A program made the translations under genes and the position numbers. Source: Viola odorata (taxonomy: Eukaryota; Streptophyta; Magnoliopsida; Malpighiales; Violaceae). From it: 64,000 nucleotides of DNA. Under the pieces are notes generated by a model. That model was not told the origin of the DNA, made no database searches, and saw nothing but the letters and a program-made list of their open reading frames with translations. Every line of letters starts with the position of its first letter. The first letter of the stretch is position 1. The stretch spans positions 71,321,352 to 71,385,351 of the forward strand of contig OY829537.1 of NCBI GenBank assembly GCA_963691705.1. Direction: 5' to 3'. This document shows, one piece after another, positions 54,293 through 64,000 of this stretch.

Positions 54293-55693
54293 GTACCGGA
54301 CGGGAAGGTTTCGCTGTTCCACTATCGCTAAAATCTCTGCCCTTGGTAGATTAAGGGAAGGGAAATCAGGATCGTATGCCCGACCTTTAGAAGAATCTCC
54401 TTGGCGTTCAGATGGGGAGCTGCCAGGCTTTCCCTTTGAAGTGTTACCTTTCCGCCCACTGGAGGTTTTGGGAATATGATCTTTCCGCCGAGCATACTCG
54501 TCGGTGAGGCGGTCATCAAGAATGGTATTTGCAAGAGCGTTTGGAATCAGAGGTGCCTTAGGTGGCATGTCATAGGTTCTATCTCTATTTTCCTCTTCTT
54601 CCATTTTCGCGTAATTATGGGCTTTAAGTCTTAAAGCGTCCAGAGTTGCTGGAGGGTCCACCATTAATGCATCTCTCAATTTACTATAACGGCAGTTCCT
54701 CTTCAAGGCTTCTATAGCAAAATCAATGGTAACGCCCGGCGTTAGCGACATTTCCAGATCAAATCGACTAAGAAATTCCTTCAGAATTTCCTGAGGCCTT
54801 CGACGTAGGTCAAATAATGCGGCGGTAGATTTCCTGATTGGAATCGCTGTGCTGAACCTGCTCCAGAACTTAGATTCCAACTGTGCGAAATTGCTAATGG
54901 ATCCGCCGGGAAGGCCCTCAAACCAGAGGCGCGCAACTCCCGATAATATCATAACAAATATTTGGCATAACGCCGCATCACTGTGCGTCTGAAATTGCAC
55001 GAAATCCTTTACTTTATTGATGTGGGAAATGGGATCTCTAGTGCCATCATAAGTCTCAGTGGGAAGCTTCACATGTCGATTGACCTTATGGCGTCTTATA
55101 CGACGGCTAAATGGATGACCTGATGTGTCATCAAGAATTTCACGCTCATGGCGTGGGGGAGACATTTCCGCAGGACGCCTCCGATTTCGTGGATCTGGCG
55201 TGGGATGTCGCCTAGGAGACCGGCTGTGGCTCCTAGGCGAGCGAGTTCGATATCTCCTGTTGCTAGATCTTTCACTGCGCTCAGGAGATAAATCCCTATT
55301 CGCTCCTTCCCTTCGACCGTCCCAACGGTTTCTGGCCTCCTCCAGGTGCCGATCCTCCAGAGGGATGGGACCTAGGGGCACATAAGGCTCCACTCGCCCT
55401 TGAGTGAGCTGCACAAAATTAATCGGGGGATCAGCTATGGATAAGGTTGACCGGAGATTTCCCTGTAATGACGGTGACAAGGGCCGCTCGGTCACAATAG
55501 ACGGTGTGAACATGGCACGGGGAGGAACACTAGATCCGAAGATTTCAGGTGTCATTCTGGCAGCCATTTCAGTCAAATAGTCCAACCGAGAATGGAGGGC
55601 CGTTATTTCACTCGCAAAAGGGTGTTCTGTACTATTTAACACAAATCCCCTCGAAGCAGGAGTAGAGAAGCTGGATCCCGCCATTTGGGACAA
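54290..55693 (-). pseudogene. gag: Element D gag, N-terminal part, cut by element E
   Basis: A 467-residue open frame. N-terminus (MSQMAGSSFSTPASRGF), an Arg/Ser-rich segment (RYRTRSPRSHSRSPRRH), then the gag domain (DPISHINKVKDFVQFQTHSD, ARLWFEGLPGGSISNF, ALFDLRRRPQEILKEFLSRF) continuous where C has a frameshift. It ends where element E inserted (LPVRY), and continues at 48411. The frame probably starts farther upstream near the primer site, but that part is broken by stops. Confidence 0.88.
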
Positions 55694-55941
55694 CGAAACG
55701 GTCGCCTACGAGGAAAGGACTTCCCCTGCAGACCTGATCAAAGGATTTAGAGATTCTGAACTGATTTGTTGTGCTGTCACAGAAAGATCAGCAGTAGCAA
55801 AAGGGAATAACTGTCTACGAATCGAGAAAGGAACATTAGAAGATGGGGGTCACGTCCGCTCCGACTCAGAAGTCATGATTGTTCCGATCTCTGGGTTGAA
55901 AAGAGCTTGGCTATTAAGGATGCTCACTTAATACACCAAGA

Positions 55942-55959
55942 CTCTCAATGAAAGCACCA
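55942..55959 (-). other. Primer-binding site of element D
   Basis: TGGTGCTTTCATTGAGAG on the - strand, identical to that of element C. Confidence 0.72.
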
Positions 55960-56167
55960 ATTTGTTAAGATTTTATTTCTTATGTGATCGGGACGATGAC
56001 TTCTGTTGGGCGGAGTTGTTGTAGTTGCCGTCGAACTCACATGCAAGGCGCCGGAGGGGGGACTCCGGCGTAGACACTCTGATGCTTAAGTCAGTAAGTG
56101 ATTCAGAAATGGAAGAGGTTCTAGTAAGTAATTTTCGGCCCTCCCCTTTTGTTTTAAATTGAGGGAA

Positions 56168-56175
56168 TATTTATA
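56168..56175 (-). promoter_or_regulatory. Putative TATA box of D's 5' LTR
   Basis: TATAAATA on the - strand, same relative place as in C. Confidence 0.6.
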
Positions 56176-56236
56176 GGCCGTTGGGGGCGATACCTGAGCA
56201 AAGAGGCGATATCCCGGGAAAAACGATCTCTCTGGA

Positions 56237-56335
56237 GGACGTCGCGGGCGATACCTTATGATGACGTCAGGGGAGATACCTTAGGGTGACGTCAGGGCGA
56301 TACCTTACGATGACGTTAGGGGCGATACCTTAGAA
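56237..56335 (-). promoter_or_regulatory. Tandem 25-bp motif with TGACGTCA sites in D's U3
   Basis: Four direct copies (starting 56237, 56262, 56287 and 56311) of a unit combining GACGT and GCGATACCTTA. Two contain the full palindrome TGACGTCA (56262-56269, 56287-56294), a binding site for plant bZIP (TGA-type) factors. They lie upstream of the TATA box on the element's strand, as enhancers would. C's LTR lacks them. Confidence 0.6.
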
Positions 56336-56552
56336 GAGGGTTCCGCGGGCGATACCTCCATGGATACTTGGGACGGGATAATGTCGTGCGTGCAGAGACG
56401 TGTGAGTCCTCCCCCCCGCTGATGTCGACCATCCCAAGAAACACCTTCCAATCTAGAGCCGACGACTCAGATGTCTGATAGAGCTACAGGGTTCCACCTT
56501 AGGTAAGGTCATAATTACCGTAACGCCCCTAAGAGGGTCATAATTGTTATCA

Positions 56553-56700
56553 GTGGCTAAGGCTGAGTTGGTGGTGGCTGACAAAAGAAACTCTTTCCTT
56601 CGTGAAGAGATATCAGCCCGCGATGCAGACCTGACGAAGGTTTCTCCAAAGATGACTAAGGCGTTCCCATGATCAGATAGGGTTAGCGCTAGAGAGGACT
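56553..56700 (+). pseudogene. Element F fragment of antisense ORF 3
   Basis: Similar to 9415-9530 of C (GAGTTGGTGGTGGCTGA, then CTTCGTGAAGAG), encoding a bit of the coiled coil (ALATELVV-like, FLREE). The 5' part of the gene is missing, replaced by D's LTR at 56552. Short and non-functional. Confidence 0.7.
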
Positions 56701-56929
56701 TCATTTCTTGTATTTCTCCTACTGACTATTGGCTTGATTCAGTTTGTAATAATCGATGATGCTTGTTCCGTATTGCTGTTTGTAATTCTTTGAACAAATA
56801 ATCTTTATTCCACTTTTTTGCGTTATCTCGTCAGCTACTAGTTCGATTATAGCCAAGTCGCGTTATCTCAGTCGTCGTGTCATCGCGCCACTATGTCTAT
56901 CTTGTTTTGAAAATCGATTCTTCTTTTCA

Positions 56930-57158
56930 GAGCATTTAATGCTCAAGATTTCCTCATTAGTGCAAAAGAGGAGTCATGATGATCTAACAGACACGTGTCA
57001 ACTTGTAGGGGCGCTAGGGGTTAGCGTGCCCTAGGAATTGGTGAGATCAAAGCGCCTTCTCACTTCTCAAGAATCGTACTCATTACCTACGCTCGTTCCT
57101 TGAGACGCCGTGACGAATGTTACAACAATCATTTTACTTGACTTCTGAGGCTATAAAA
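56930..57158 (+). promoter_or_regulatory. Conserved promoter module of F antisense ORF 4
   Basis: Palindrome GAGCATTTAATGCTC at 56930-56944, G-box CACGTG at 56992-56997, TATAAAA at 57152-57158, with the same first spacing as in C (9935 and 9996). The gene's ATG is at 57331. Confidence 0.62.
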
Positions 57159-57330
57159 CCTAACACTTGTTTCTTTTTTCCACTTTTGTCATTTTACTCT
57201 TTCCATATTCTTTTGAGTCGGCTTCTATTTCTCCTTTTCATCATCTGGGCGTTCAGAGTTCCTCTCCTTAGAAAGGTATTTTTTGCTTGTTCCTGTCATC
57301 TTCTTCATCTTTTTACCCTTTATTTCTGCC

Positions 57331-59770
57331 ATGTCTAGGACTCGTCGCTCTGAGTCTAAATCCATTGACGAGGAAAAGATTAAGAATACTGTTAGTAGCA
57401 TTACTTCTTTAACCGCCCTTAATGAGCATTTAGCCGAACATCATGCTAATATTCCGGAGGGTTATACGGTCTCCGTTGCCCATGAATCATTACGCCTAAA
57501 CAGCGTTCTGTCCGGTAATCGTAGGGTTCTATATGCCCAGATGTTTCATTACGCTTTTCAATTTCCTGTTGATTCCTTTGTGAAATAGTTGCTTACTGCT
57601 CTTGATCTGAATCCTGTTCAGTTAACCCCAAACGCATATTGTTGTGTTTACGCCTTTCTAGAACATTGCAAGTACAAAGGGATTAACTCTCCTTCCCTTT
57701 TGGTGCTTAAGTCTCTTTTGAAACTGTACAGTCGTCGGGGTGTGATAGCGATATCACCCCGTTATGACGATGACTCGCTTAAGAACTTCACCTGGAAACT
57801 CCTTCACCTTGAGTCTTCCATTGAAGATTGGAAAAATGAATTTTTTGTTATTGACCTTCCTGACCAGCCAGATCCTTGGTGGTAATCTGGCTTTAATCAA
57901 GACGTCAAGGATAGTGCCTGGGGTCGGCGGGAGGCACTTCGCCAGCCTGAGCAAGGCGGATTGGACAAACTACTCCAGCTGGAAATCAGCATTCATACTC
58001 GCAATTTGGCATGCGGGATGGACATCCGAACTAGCATCAGATGTGAGTGTTGCGTTGTTTTCTTCTTTGTCGTAGTCTATACTAACGCTAACGTTATCTC
58101 ATGATTATGCAGCAATCGATCCCAACCGGAAGCCCGAGAGCGTCAGGAAACAGCTACAAAGGGTTCAACAAAGGAGGGAAAAAGAAGAAGCTATTGCCGT
58201 CACTACCGCTGCTACAACTGTCGTTAATCTGACTGTACCGCCTACTGCTACTACAAGTCTCGTTCAGACGTCTTCTTCCCCAGTTGGCGAGGGATCCACT
58301 ACCATCCCTCTCGGTGTTCCCGCTGTTTCTATTGCCGCCTATCCTGTTCGGGCCTCCTCCTCAAGGGCTCCACGAAAAGGAAAGAAAAAGAAAAGGACGA
58401 GAAGTGTTGCCGCTCTTCCTCCGTCTCCAGACGCGGTGGCTTCCTCTGAAGCGCCTGCTAATGATATCATTGCGCTAAGTGTTTCTTTCGTAAATGCGTT
58501 ATCTCACCCATTGCCTTTTAGTATCATTTTTGTGCTTTTTCTTATTTTCTTATCCCTCGCTTCATTTTTCTCTGCAGGGCACCACTACTGCTTCCACTCT
58601 CGCCTCCCCATCAAACAGTATGAACCTGAGCCACATACTGACTCGTCCTACGAAGAGGGCGTGACCTGACATGGGGGGCGCGAGTGCACTGACCGGTCAC
58701 GCTGATACCAGGGGGGAACGCAATGCCACTGTTGATTCCACAATGCCTTCCGAGGATCAATCTTCTGATTTTCTCGGGGGCCTTAGTGGTTCAGGGGCCT
58801 TTGAATCCTCACTGCATTCCTTTGACACCTCGGTTCCTCCCTTTTCCAGTGGTTTGGGTTTTAGTGAAGATTTATTTGGTTTCTCACCTCATGGTTCCTT
58901 CGGACTTCCTGGGGGTACTTCTTCTCACCAGCCTCTATCTCCCTCTACCGTGGTTTTTATTCCTTTTGGCGCTCCGATGCTTCGGCACTTCGGGGGAGGG
59001 GTTGTCGCGCCTCATCTCATGGCCGACCTGAGCTCGATGGGCGAATCTGATCTTGTCACTCATCAGGTTGACTTGAACAAACTGCGTAGTTCCGGGGTCG
59101 CGGCTGTTGGAGGCGACAGCTCCGTCGAGGTTTCTTCTCTCTTGGCTGCTTATGCATTAACGTCCCCCGAAGAGCGGGAGGTCTTCCTTTCTCGACCCGT
59201 GGATGCACAAGTGAATTCATTGCGCTCCAAGCTCTTTACTTGTTTCTCTGAGTTTCATTACTGGGAGAAGCACATGTCACATAAGGTTGCTACCCTTTCT
59301 GCCTCCTTAGACGGATTTTCTAAGGAGAAAGAGGAGAAAGAGAGGTTATTGAAGGAACGCCAGAATTTGCTACTATCCTTAGCAATGGCCCATAAGGAAC
59401 AGAGAGAGGGCAAGAGCAGGCATTCGCTGAGAAAGCCAGGAGTGCCCCGCTAGAAGAGGAAAAAACATCCTTGATGGCAGAGAAAATAGCACTGGAGGGG
59501 GAGACGGTAGAGAAATGCATGTGGTATGTTGAGAACACTGCTGCTATCATGGTCAACTACTTCTCAGAGATTCATGGAGAAGAGGTGTACCGTAGTGATA
59601 CCTTTTCTGCCGCTTTCCTGAATAAGTCCGTGCATCTCACCGATGAGGGCTTCCGTCAGGCCAAGGCAAAGGGCTACAAGAGTCAGGGAAGTTCGTATGG
59701 TCGGCCAACACCGAGCGTTATCGCTCTGTTTGTTGCTCAAGAGTCGTCCATTTTTGTCCTCGTCTCTTGA
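57331..59770 (+). pseudogene. Element F antisense ORF 4: broken homologue of C's three-exon antisense gene
   Basis: Exon 1 starts at ATG 57331 (SRTRRSESKSIDEEKI) and carries the domain (VLYAQMFHYAFQFPVDSF, YCCVYAFLEHCKYKGI, WKNEFFVIDLPDQP). TAG at 57586-57588 and TAA at about 57883 break it. A likely intron begins at GTGAGT near 58041 and ends TATGCAG before 58113; the second exon has GKKKKRT; another intron ends TCTCTGCAG before 58578. The last part (58671-59453 and 59471-59770) has the linker, coiled coil (SKEKEEKERLLKERQNLLL) and tail (FSEIHGEEVYRSDTF) but with a frameshift near 59450. It keeps the sequence that C lost near 10965, which shows that C's deletion is secondary. Confidence 0.72.
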
Positions 59771-61033
59771 AACTTAAAGTTTTGGACTCTTTCATTTTTT
59801 GTAACCCTTCTGGGGTATTTATGAACAACCATATATTCGGCTTCATAATTTCGCTTGCTGCTAATTTCCTTCTTTGTCTAGTTGTGATGACGGGTGCTTC
59901 GGGAGATATCGCGACATGACCTTTGCATGCGCATTTCAATTATCACTTAGTAGATAACCTTCAAGATAACAGACTTATAGAAGAGAAGCGCGATTTCTGC
60001 CGCTCCCGACCTCCCACAATATATAGCGCATAATCGCATTGTTGTAGATGTCCTCAACTGATGGATCAGAACGACTTGTATATAGATTCTGCCGTCTCCC
60101 TTTCCATGGGAATATCGCCAGAGGGACACATAATATTCGCATCATTTAAATCACGTTTCCCAGCCACGATAACGAGAGAATTAATCTCCTCGTTGTCTGA
60201 ACAATATCTCTGCACAGTCTCAATTAGAAGTCATCAGTAAAACGACACGTACTAACAGACAATAACTACCCGTAAGAGTCTTTATGTCTCCGACTCGGGC
60301 ACTGTCGCTGGTGTCTCTCGTATCACTTTCTCCACCAGCTATCTTCACCAGGGATTTCCCATCTGGTTACTTGCTGGCATTTCGCGATTCTTCACGTTTC
60401 CCTATTTCGACGATCGGCCTGGAAAGTGCCTCATCTTGGTGAGTCGTCGGATCAAGACAAGCCATCACAAGGCTAGGTTTTTCACTTTCAGGCGTTGACC
60501 TCTCATCCCAGAATCGTGCCCTCACTTAGTGAGCTGTCTGTATTAGCTCGGTTATCACAAGGATAGGATTTTCACTTCCAAGATGGAATTACTATCTCTC
60601 TAGGGCGTGCCTCTTCTTGGTGAGCCGTCTACACTAGACCGGTTATTACCAAGGATAGGATTTTTCACTCCCAGAGATGTCGGGGCGTGCCTCTTCTTAG
60701 TGGGTCGTCTATGTTAGCCCGATTTGCCACAAGGATAGGACTTTTCACTCCCGAGGGTGTCGGGACGTGCCTCGTCTCCATGGCCAACCCGTGTTAGCGT
60801 GGTTGCCACGAGGATAAGACTTTTCACTCCCAACATTAGTTTTTAGGTATGCCAGGGCGTGCCCTCACTTAGTGAGTCGTCTGATCAGGACCGACTGTCA
60901 CAAGGATAGGACTTTTCACTCCTGGCACCCTTTATTACCTGCACACAATCAGCCACAAAACACACAAGAATATTCTCTATTCGAGCGTTAGCACGAGTCA
61001 AGGCTGAGATTAACGAAAGGTGCAGAAAATGTG
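59771..61033. other. Spacer of F with diverged direct repeats
   Basis: No gene seen. From about 60430 to 60930 there are six or so diverged copies of a 70-120 bp unit with ACAAGGATAGGACTTTT and CACTCCC, plus CGTGCC(T/C)TC and TTAGTGAG. The same repeat lies at the matching place in C (13250-13690). Confidence 0.6.
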
Positions 61034-61723
61034 TTAGACTCTAGCATGGTATAGTTTCAAACGAGCTACGTTCCAAGAGTTAGGTAAGGGAGTACCATCG
61101 AGTGTTTCCAGGTGATATGCTCCCTTTCCAATAACACGGGTGATGCGGTATGGGTCATCCCAGTTCGGGCTGAGTTTCCATATACGCTGTCCGGCAGCTC
61201 GTTTGTCTCTAAGCACCAGGTCGCCTGCTTTCAGCAGGCGTTCTTTGACGCTCCTGTTGTGGTAACGCGTCATCCTTCGCTTATAATGAAGCGTTTTCAG
61301 AAGAGCTTCCTCCTGCCGTTCTAGTAACACACCGAGGTTAGCCCGTAGCCTTTCCTCATTCATTTCTTCCCTGAAGTATGCCACTCGCAGGCTTATAGTA
61401 CCGATTTCTACAAGTGTGACGTCCTTAGTGCCAAAAGCCAATGCGAAAGGTGTTTCTCCCGTACTAGTTTTGACGGTCATGCGGTACGCCCACATCACAT
61501 ATGGCAGCTCATCTGTCCATTTCTTTTTAGATCCTTCCAAGTTTTTCTTTATGCCAGTGAGAATGCTTCGGTTCGTCACCTCTGCTTGACCGTTGGTCTG
61601 CGGGTGAGCCACGGAAGAGAACCTTTGTTCGATCTGGAATTCCGCACACTGATCTCTGAAGAACTGGCTAGTGAACTGCGTCCCATTATCGCTGACTAGC
61701 ACACGGGGAACACCGAACCGCAT
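61034..61723 (-). pseudogene. pol: Element F integrase, C-terminal part
   Basis: A 229-residue frame with VSDNGTQFTSQFF (second catalytic Asp), NGQAEVTNRS (catalytic Glu) and the C-terminal NWDDPYRI segment. It is in the same frame as the upstream part but separated by two stops, TAG and TAA (about 61733-61755), where C has TGG (Trp) and CAA (Gln). Inactive. Confidence 0.9.
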
Positions 61724-61747
61724 GATAACTTAGTGTTTGAAGAAATG

Positions 61748-62825
61748 CTAAATTTTTTCTGTCGTGATGTTGGCCACCGCTTCCGCTTCTGCCCATTTTC
61801 TGAAGTAATATTCTGTCACGACCATGAATTTTAGTTGAGACCTTGCCTTTGGAAATGGGCCCAGGATATCTATCCCCCATTTCGCGAAAGGACAAGGGGT
61901 CACTATCTCAGAAATCTCTGTAGCGGGTTGTCGAGGAATCTTGGAGAACTCCTGACACTTTTGACAAGTCCGTACATAATTATGGCAATCTCTTCGAATG
62001 GTAGGCCAGTAGAATCCGGACCTGAAGACTTGCGCAGCTAAGGTGCCGCTTGATGCGTGCATACCGCATATTCCTTCATGGATTTCTCGCAAGGTGTGAA
62101 GGCCTTCTTGTTCTATTATACACTTGGCCGTTGGGTGAGAGAAGAATCTCCGGATCAGTTCTCCATCATAATATGTACACCTTGCTGCTTGCTTTAGCAC
62201 CTTCTTTCTCTCGGCGTTATCCGCAGGTAATTCCTCATGTTTCAAGTATTTTATCACGGGGATTCGCCAGTCATTTTCAATTTCTTCCACGCAAAGCGAC
62301 GTTTGCTCTTCCATGAAGGAAGGAACCAATATCTCTCGGTAGTACACACCCTTGGGTATGGACGCGTCTGGATTTGTAGAGAGTTTATCTAGGCTGTCGG
62401 CTTCAGCGTTATCCTCTCGGGGAATGTGCTCAAAGCTGACCCGCATGCTGCTTTTCTTTATTTCCAACAGTTCGCGTTTCACCTTAGCGAGGTACTGAAC
62501 CATGATGGGCTCTCTAGCCTGAGAGTGTCCTAAGACTTGGTCTATTATCAGTTTGGAATCTCCACAAATTTTTAATTGCAAGTCTCCCATCATTCTCGTA
62601 TCGTGTATGGCCTTGGTGGAAAAGTTTCTTCCTATCCTGAGACCAGCTAGTAGCGCCTCATATTCCTCCGCGTTATTGGATAACGGTTGCAGTATTCTGA
62701 TGGCGTACCGTGTCTGCATATCGTGTGGCCCTATCATGAAGATCCCGACCCCAGCTAGTTCTTGGTTCTTGGCTCCATCCACATGAACAATCCACAAGTC
62801 AGTGTAGGTTTCAGGGAACGGGAGG
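61748..62825 (-). pseudogene. pol: Element F second RNase H and integrase N-terminal part, cut by element G
   Basis: Encodes WIVHVDGAKNQELAGVGIFM, NNAEEYEALLAGLRIG, LKICGDSKLII (second RNase H), then the integrase zinc finger (HEGICGMH, CQKCQ) and the first catalytic Asp (WGIDILGPF). Ends with a stop in the integrase core. The sequence upstream of 62826 is lost to element G within the linker before the second RNase H. Confidence 0.9.
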
Positions 62826-64000
62826 TGTTGCTACCTAATTTTTGACCCTTTTTTCATCACATTTACGCATATCATATTTAATAGCTCGTCTAGATCAAAT
62901 TTCTATCGATTCTTGGTCCTAGGCTAGTTTGATTAAAATTTCGTGTCATTTCGTGCCTTTTTAATTTTTTCGTACTTTTAACTGTCTTTTCGCGAACATC
63001 TATCGGTCCCGAGAAAACTTACTCGGACCATGGGTCGAACGCATTATTTCTTTGTTTGATAATTACGTGCTAATTTTCTCTTTCACGCCACCGCGTTTAG
63101 TTTCGTTCAATTTTTGTCGTAAGGACATTTATTTTGCGCGCGAACGTTTTGACACTTCCGAAAGAGAAAATAAATACGTTAAATCAACTTTCGCATTTCT
63201 TCACTGTATATTAGTTTTCTTGCCTTATTTTTCTACACATAGTTGTACCCTCGGCTTGGATTTATTTTCATTTTCGAGCGATTTCGCTCGTACAAAAAAT
63301 ATCCCGTTCGTGCCCAAAAATAGGATAAATACCACATAAATGCCATTCAATGCCTTCTTACCCTCCAGCTCGGTTCCACCTTAATTGGATCATCACCAAG
63401 TCCCCTATGGTCATTCTTGGCCACAAACAAACCCTAGCTAGCTCACTATTTCGGCTATAGCATCATCATCACTTAAGATATTTCCTCCCGTGGATTTCCA
63501 GCCACACCTTCAACTGACTCCAACTTTTTTTTCTCTCTATAAATAGCTTGCTTCAAGCACTAAGAAAAGGGCACCAAAAACCTCCTCTTAATCACCATTT
63601 CTTGCACTACCTTCTTGGAAAAATAGCTCTCCCGGAACAAGTAAGTTCTCTCTCTCTCTAGCTTCTTTAAATTTCGTTTTTGTTAATAATGCATGAATAA
63701 CTTGTTGAAACTTGTCTAAAATGCTTAGTTTTCATGTTAGCAATGCTTTCCTTGCTCCAATTTAAATGCATGATGCTTTGAGTAATTAATGGATATATAT
63801 GCATATTAATTGGCTGGCTTTTTCCATGTAAAATTGATGCTGTTTTGGACTTGATTTTTTGCTGTTTTTGTTGCCATGATTTAATGATTTAGTAGTGTAA
63901 TTATTGCAACCATTTGGGGTAAGAATGGTGGAGAATTGAAACTTGGGTGTTTGGCCATGGTGGCCGGCTGGTTGGAGAAGAAGAAAGGAAGAAGAAAGGT
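62826..64000 (+). repeat. Element G: LTR of a + oriented Ogre-like element (same family as B), running off the window
   Basis: Begins TGTTGCTACCTAATTTTTG, which matches the start of B's LTR read on the - strand. Homology continues through the GTCGTAAGGACATTTATTTT part and the TATA region. No polypurine tract precedes it, only F's pol, so it is the 5' LTR of an inserted element, or a solo LTR. A target duplication cannot be tested because the right end is outside. Confidence 0.88.
63538..63545 (+). promoter_or_regulatory. Putative TATA box of G's LTR
   Basis: TATAAATA at the same place as in B's LTRs (- strand 3436-3443 and 37891-37898). Confidence 0.6.

Larger units (their letters stand above)
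42257..56552 (-). mobile_element. Element D: Tat-lineage retrotransposon, 3' end lost, with RNase H tandem amplification and nested element E
   Basis: From right to left on the - strand: 5' LTR (55963-56552), primer site, gag, element E inside gag, protease, RT, RNase H, and a five-copy RNase H array. Then the sequence stops within the region before integrase and joins element A's LTR at about 42257. Integrase, antisense genes and 3' LTR are missing. Nonsense codons in protease (47633) and RT (47009, near 46877) and an in-frame 39-base deletion also disable it. It is closely related to C and F. Its 5' LTR abuts antisense-gene sequence of F, so it probably inserted there. Confidence 0.88.
55963..56552 (-). 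repeat. 5' LTR of element D
   Basis: 590 bp; begins TGTTAAGA and ends AATTGTTATCA on the + strand. It is related to C's LTR in the central part (GCGCCGGAGGGG, GATGCTTAAGTCAG) but diverged in U3. The partner 3' LTR is absent from the window, consistent with the truncation at 42257. Confidence 0.85.
56553..62825 (-). mobile_element. Element F: Tat-lineage retrotransposon fragment (antisense genes, integrase, RNase H)
   Basis: On the - strand it holds second RNase H and integrase (62797-61034), a repeat spacer, and + strand antisense genes (56553-59770). Its 3' LTR and first antisense genes are missing on the left, where D's LTR begins. On the right it is cut within the second RNase H by element G at 62826. 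It is related to C throughout but diverged. TAG and TAA codons in integrase, and stops in the antisense gene, show decay. Confidence 0.85.

Noticed and set aside
1..64000. Endogenous pararetrovirus (Caulimoviridae) origin of the RT regions
   Set aside because: Integrase, LTRs, target duplications and tRNA primer sites are present and no movement protein is seen; the domain order is that of Ty3/gypsy retrotransposons.

Overview
The window is a plant nuclear repeat block made almost entirely of nested, mostly broken Ty3/gypsy LTR retrotransposons. I see no convincing host gene, rRNA, tRNA or CRISPR array. The evidence for a plant genome is gag-pol proteins with YVDD reverse transcriptase, two RNase H segments and HHCC/DDE integrase (Tat/Ogre branch), a tRNA-Asp-type primer site, kilobase-scale AT-rich LTRs and GT-AG introns. 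A flowering plant, probably a eudicot, is likely; I cannot name the species. Elements are called A to G here.

Left part. A is a + strand Ogre-like element of which only the 3' end survives: 3' UTR plus a minisatellite (1-1066), the rest of that array (38787-38945), a polypurine tract and a truncated 3' LTR (39054-42256). B is a - strand Ogre-like element (1067-38786, LTRs 1067-4316 and 35370-38786) inserted in A's minisatellite with target duplication ACATC. Read 5' to 3' on the - strand, B holds a primer site, ORF1, a repeat spacer, gag, protease, a possible intron, RT, RNase H, integrase, a 3' UTR with its own minisatellite, and a polypurine tract. C is a - strand Tat-lineage element (4408-20267, target duplication CATAG) nested in B's 3' UTR. 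C has gag-pro-RT-RH-aRH-INT on the - strand and, between pol and its 3' LTR, a cluster of four + strand (antisense) genes (5698-12678). Two of these are intron-containing paralogues with a fold resembling the 'putative gypsy type transposon' domain.

Right part. D is a - strand Tat element (42257-56552) that has lost its 3' end at a junction with A's LTR. Its RNase H region is amplified into five tandem 747-749 bp units, and its gag is split by E (48412-54292, target duplication GTACC), a non-autonomous element with a tRNA-Asp-type primer site and one Tyr/Pro-rich ORF. D's 5' LTR abuts, and probably inserted into, the antisense-gene region of F, another - strand Tat element (56553-62825). F's RNase H is in turn interrupted by G, a + strand Ogre-like LTR of the same family as B's (62826 to the window end).

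Inferred order: A before B before C on the left; F before D before E, and F before G, on the right; then a deletion fused A's LTR to D. Coding regions in B, C, D and F carry stops or frameshifts, so none looks autonomous today. The points most worth a second look are the antisense gene cluster with its conserved promoter module, the related minisatellites in the 3' UTRs of A and B, the RNase H satellite-like array in D, and a non-coding 3' module shared by B and E.
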